Assembly: GCF_022539665.2 (NCBI RefSeq)
Contig: NC_081331.1
Span: 2,018,501 to 2,082,500 of the forward strand
Length of the DNA stretch: 64,000 nucleotides
Direction: 5' to 3'
From: Daphnia carinata
Lineage: Eukaryota > Arthropoda > Branchiopoda > Diplostraca > Daphniidae
The translations under genes and the position numbers were made by a program. Positions 60,001 to 64,000 of this stretch are shown in pieces. The notes beneath the pieces are model-generated. The model was not told where the DNA came from and searched no databases. It saw only the letters and a program-made list of their open reading frames with translations. Numbering within the stretch: the first letter of the stretch is position 1; every line of letters starts with the position of its first letter.

Positions 60001-60934
60001 TGGACCGTCTTTTTGATGCGATGAGACGGTCCGGGATACTCGGGTGAATAAATGTCGGCCAGGAACATGGAGTTGATGAGCGTTGACTTGCCCAGCCCTG
60101 ACTCGCCGACGACCATTAACGTGAACTCGAATCCTTTTTTGACGGCCCGTCTGTACACCTGGTTTGGAAGACTAGAAACAAAATAGGAAAATGATCACGC
60201 ACATCCAATCAATTCAAAACAAAAAGATTTTTGAATTTAAATGAAATCCAATCTCGTAGCCCTTTTTTTTTTTGGCAGTTCGTATGACAAGTGAATGTCC
60301 ATCACAACATACTTGGCAAATCCGACATAATCCACTTCACGTGTCTTGTTGATGACCGGTGGACTGGGTGCCGGACCCTTTTCTGCTAGCCGATCACGTA
60401 ATACAACGCGGCTGCTACTGCCACTGTCATCCGTCAATTCCCGCTTCAACGCCTCCACCTGTCGAATTGAAATGTTTTCATTGTAGGCAAAATTTTCTTT
60501 CCCTTCATCCATCAAAAAAGAAAAAAAAAACAATACCTTGCTTCCGGTACTGTTATTGGCTAAGCCGGGCACACTGCCATGACTGCTGTTATTACTAATG
60601 CTCCCAGTCAAGGTTGTTGAAGACGACGAAGTCTGCGGTCCACCCGCCATCGTTGTTGTCGTGTGATTTTCCTTGTTGGCTAATAAACTCTCCTTGAGCG
60701 AAGCGATGTTGCCTACTGGCTGTTGAGCACCAGTTGCTGAAGAGGCGGGCGTGGCACCGGTGCTATTCGTAGTGGAGGCCGAATTACTGCCGGCCAGGCC
60801 AGCTCCCGCTGGCAGTGTCTCGCTCTTGAAGAACATTTCACGTTTGCTCTGCAACTGTCGAACGGAAATCAAATGAAAAAAAAAAAAAAAAAATCTTGAG
60901 ACAAACACATTCAGACAGCTGTACACATCACACA

Positions 60935-60976
<42 letters not shown>

Positions 60977-63299
60977 TGTTCTTGTAAACGTAAAGGACCA
61001 ACTTCCTATCTTGATTTGAAACAAAGAGGGAGAAGAGAAACTAGAAATGAAGCAATCCTGACAGGAAAAAGCAAATATCTGGGTGGTCAAAATCAGGGAC
61101 AATTGCTTGGAAAATAAAATGGGACTGTGTCGGTTCCGTAACTTCGGCCCGCCAGTATATGCACAGAAAAACAGGGCCGTGTCCGTTTCTCTAATCCGAG
61201 GATTCGTTCGACGTGCTGCCAAAACCATGTCCCTGCCGCAGGCTTTTTCTTTTTATTATTATGGGAACTGCGTGTGAGTGGGGGAGGCGTTTCTCAACCA
61301 AAATAATGATGAAATAAGACGGAAGATAACAGGCAAACCAAAAATGCAACAAACGGGTTAACCCGTTGAAAAAGAAAAAAGGTTAAAAGGCGACAATGCA
61401 TTCTATTTTAATCTCCCCTCTTTTTTTTCCGGTTGTCTTGGGGAGAAAAAAGAGATTTGACTAACGCTCGTAGAGACGCCGATCGATAAACAGACACATC
61501 GGTGTCGAGTTCGAAATGCAGTAGCACTCCATCTAGTGTGCTCCAGAGTGTCCTTCCTATTTATTTTTTTTTTCTTCCTGTGCCCATATTGACTAAAGGC
61601 TGCAGCGTTTCTCTTTTTGTTTTGTTGTTCCTTTAATGGCAACAACAACAACAACAACAACTGCGAGTTGATGTGCTAAACAGACAAGGCAAACCCCACT
61701 TACGTATTGAAATGTAGACACGCAAACAGTCGCTGTTTTTCGGATTCTTAATTCTAAACAATACTTTTTGGGTTCGTCTTTGGAAGACTTACAACAAAAA
61801 AGTGCAAAAAGGGTGGCGCCGTGTTCGAGACACGGAAAATAGAATTCCTACATTTTTCTTTAATGTAATAAATAGAAAAAAACAAAATGATTTTTAAAAA
61901 TGAAAATGCAAAGACATGGAGGAAAGAGAGTCATTTTCATAGGATGCTGAACAACAACAATGGCGTAGCGACCCTTCGTTTTTCTACATCTTGCCTCCCC
62001 CCTCCCCGACAACTCGAAACGCTCAACTCGGAGACGGATGATATCCGCTCTCCTCCATTTCCGGACGCAGTTAACATTTTTTTTCCTTCCTTCTTTTTTT
62101 CCCCCTTGTTGCAGCTAACTTTAGAAAGGTGCATATATATATTTTTTTAAACACACACACATGGAGGTCATCTGCGTATCTTTGAGTTAGAGGGGCGTGT
62201 CAAAAAAATTTTTCAACTACAAGACAAAGATGATGAAGAATTTGGTAGTTGGACAGTCCTTCTTAATCAGCGGATGGCAATGACTCATCATCAAAAACTC
62301 CTTTAGGGCCGTGTTGGGTGTTGTTTTTCCTGGTGTGGGTAACCCAACACACCATATCCGGAGATCATCAAGTTCTGGTGTGTAAGTTGGACCCTTAATA
62401 CGAAAGGGACCCTATCTTGCCTACTAGCGTAAATAAATCAATAGCCCACCGCTATATTATGCAGCACAGGATGGCGCATCCGCAATGCCGGATCGTCATA
62501 CACTCACACAGCAATGACAGACAAGGGGAGGAGAGAAAGGAAGGACACCCCAAACTGTTGGGGATCCCATTCCGACAAGGGTCAAAATGGCGCGTCGCCT
62601 TCTCAAGTTACCCGGCCACCAAAAACCAAGAGAGCAAAAGCGAAACATAAGACACACTGATACAAAACAGGACACAGTTTGTTGGTTTGGAGAAAGACTT
62701 ACGGCGTGTGTTTCTCCGATTGCCACATTAGTGGCGGATGAGAAAGTTGTAGAAGAAGAAGAAGAGGAGGAAGAAGAAGAAGGAGGAGGAGGAGGAGGAT
62801 GAGCTGTGGGCAATCCGTTGGGCTGGACCGACGTAGCGGTCGTGGCTTCGAACAGACGCTGACGCTGGGCCAGCCGGTCCAGGCTAGACAATCGATAGCT
62901 GGGGATGCGCGAATTCGAATCGACACTGTACGATGTGGTCAGCTTGTGCGGAAGGCCATTATCGCTACTATTGGAACTAGTGCCATTGGTTGTCGTCGTT
63001 GTTGTGGTTGCCGCCGCAGCAAATGTGGAATTGCTTGACGATAGAGCTGCTGATGACGATGATGATGTCACAGAACTAATTGAAGATCCAGCCGAGGCCA
63101 TGGCCGCCAGACGACTGGCTACGACGCCGCGGACGCCGGCTGCAGCTGCAGCAGCTGCCGCATTTGACTGAAGCGAACCGCCAGGACCGCGGTTCGGTTC
63201 CGGCGGGTTCGGCAACGGCCGGCGTAGTCTTTCTCGTCTCGAAGCCACTAAGGCAGCTGTGCCTTCACTGCTAATCATCGCTGCTTGCTCACTAGTCAT
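57049..63299 (-). CDS. pnut: Septin, SEPT7/peanut type, with long low-complexity N-terminus
   Basis: Filament-forming GTPase of the cytoskeleton. Exons 63299-62703, 60854-60537, 60458-60313, 60171-60000, 59930-59830, 59735-59483, 59338-59149, 59084-58901, 58610-58475, 58394-58231 and 57103-57049 join in phase to about 771 aa. The G domain begins [20 protein letters not shown]; the P-loop is GESGLGKS, switch II is DTPGFG and the specificity motif is AKAD. The septin-unique element includes RRYPWGVVE. The C-terminal coiled coil [20 protein letters not shown] with [13 protein letters not shown] and the end KKKKGLF are typical of SEPT7/peanut. The first ~350 residues are Ala-, Ser-, Thr- and Pro-rich and largely simple-sequence; fly peanut has a shorter N-terminus (539 aa in all). 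Shorter isoforms from internal starts are possible. Confidence 0.9.
60855..62702 (-). other. First coding intron of the septin gene
   Basis: Contains a run of 38 A at 60937-60974 and an AAC microsatellite at about 61638-61660. No gene was recognised within it. It could hold an alternative promoter for a shorter septin form. Confidence 0.5.
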
Positions 63300-64000
63300 T
63301 TTTCTCGTCGAAATGGTAACGATTCAGTTCGATAGATGGAGTCACTTTTCAAGACAATCCCCACCCAATGTTTTAAATATTCAGAAAAGAAAACTTAACG
63401 AAGAAAAACATCAATCCGCACGACACACATGCACGCAGAGAATAAACAAGTCGCTTGGACCAGCGCGGGCGGTCGGTTTGTGTGTGTGTGTGCCTGTGTG
63501 TGTGTATACGTCTCTCTGCGTGTGTTTATCCACTTATCAACGACGCGCGACCAACAGAGTTGACGGGGAGGTGCGTGACGGAAGCAACAGGCGACGGAAA
63601 TTCACGCGGCGCGACAACGACGTGCATTCCCAACAGCTTTTTGGTTTTGTTTGCTTTTCCTTTTTAAATGTCGGGAACAGTTGGGTATTTTTGTTTGAAC
63701 CGAATATTATCTTCACTTTAATGAACTGGCGTTCGCTTTAACGCGTAAAAACTAAGCCGGATCACGTTCTTTTTCAATTTCTATCCTGATGTCAAGAAAA
63801 AAAAAGAAACGAAAAAAAAAAGAGAGTCAGTATGACTGGTCTGAACTAGACAAACACTCGAACGTCAATGAAATTATTTTCCCCACTTTCATGTAAAAAA
63901 AAAGGGGTTTTTTTTTCTTATACAAACTAACGAACTTTTCTTCCGTTACGTTTTTTTGTATGTGTGTGTGTGTCAGCAATTCCGTTAACTTAATTTTCCC
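63300..64000. other. 5' UTR and upstream region of the septin gene
   Basis: Contains TG microsatellites at 63478-63505 and 63959-63973. The frames on the plus strand are chance. No TATA box was identified. Confidence 0.45.

Overview
The window is animal nuclear DNA, most likely from a small crustacean of the Daphnia type. Genes are split by short GT-AG introns (mostly 60-140 bp), the intergenic DNA is AT-rich with homopolymer runs, and the gene families are arthropod-like: a GABA-B receptor type 3, a Lobe/PRAS40 protein, a peanut-type septin and a tandem expansion of arthropod ELOVL elongases. The organism is an inference; nothing in the window fixes the species. Coding exons were joined by checking splice sites and reading phase by eye.

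Layout. 1-3808 (-): 5' part of a CRACR2A-like EF-hand/coiled-coil gene that runs off the left edge. 5.5-23.7 kb: eight fatty-acid elongase genes (strands -,+,-,-,-,-,+,+) in two sequence subgroups. Nearly all have a first coding exon of 58 nt and a phase-1 intron at the same place. 24.8-33.1 kb (-): a 17-exon metabotropic GABA-B receptor type 3. 35.9-39.1 kb (+): two tandem paralogues of an unrecognised secreted, threonine-rich protein with a poly-arginine site and its own TATA box. 40.8-42.35 kb (+): a PRAS40/Lobe-like TORC1 regulator. About 43.5-46.5 kb (+): an apparently non-coding snoRNA host gene with duplicated C/D-box snoRNAs. 47.1-49.8 kb: a complex inverted and tandem repeat block. 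50.1-54.85 kb (-): condensin II subunit NCAPG2, head-to-head with 54.99-55.71 kb (+) mitochondrial ribosomal protein L13. 57.05-63.3 kb (-): a septin of the SEPT7/peanut type with a long low-complexity N-terminus.

The elongases should act at the ER membrane on acyl-CoA chain extension. The other genes are unrelated housekeeping or signalling genes that happen to be neighbours. The observations most worth a second look are the snoRNA host gene with its duplicated A-B unit, the secreted Thr-rich pair, the repeat block with perfect palindromes about 330 bp apart, and the last elongase, which has lost two family motifs.
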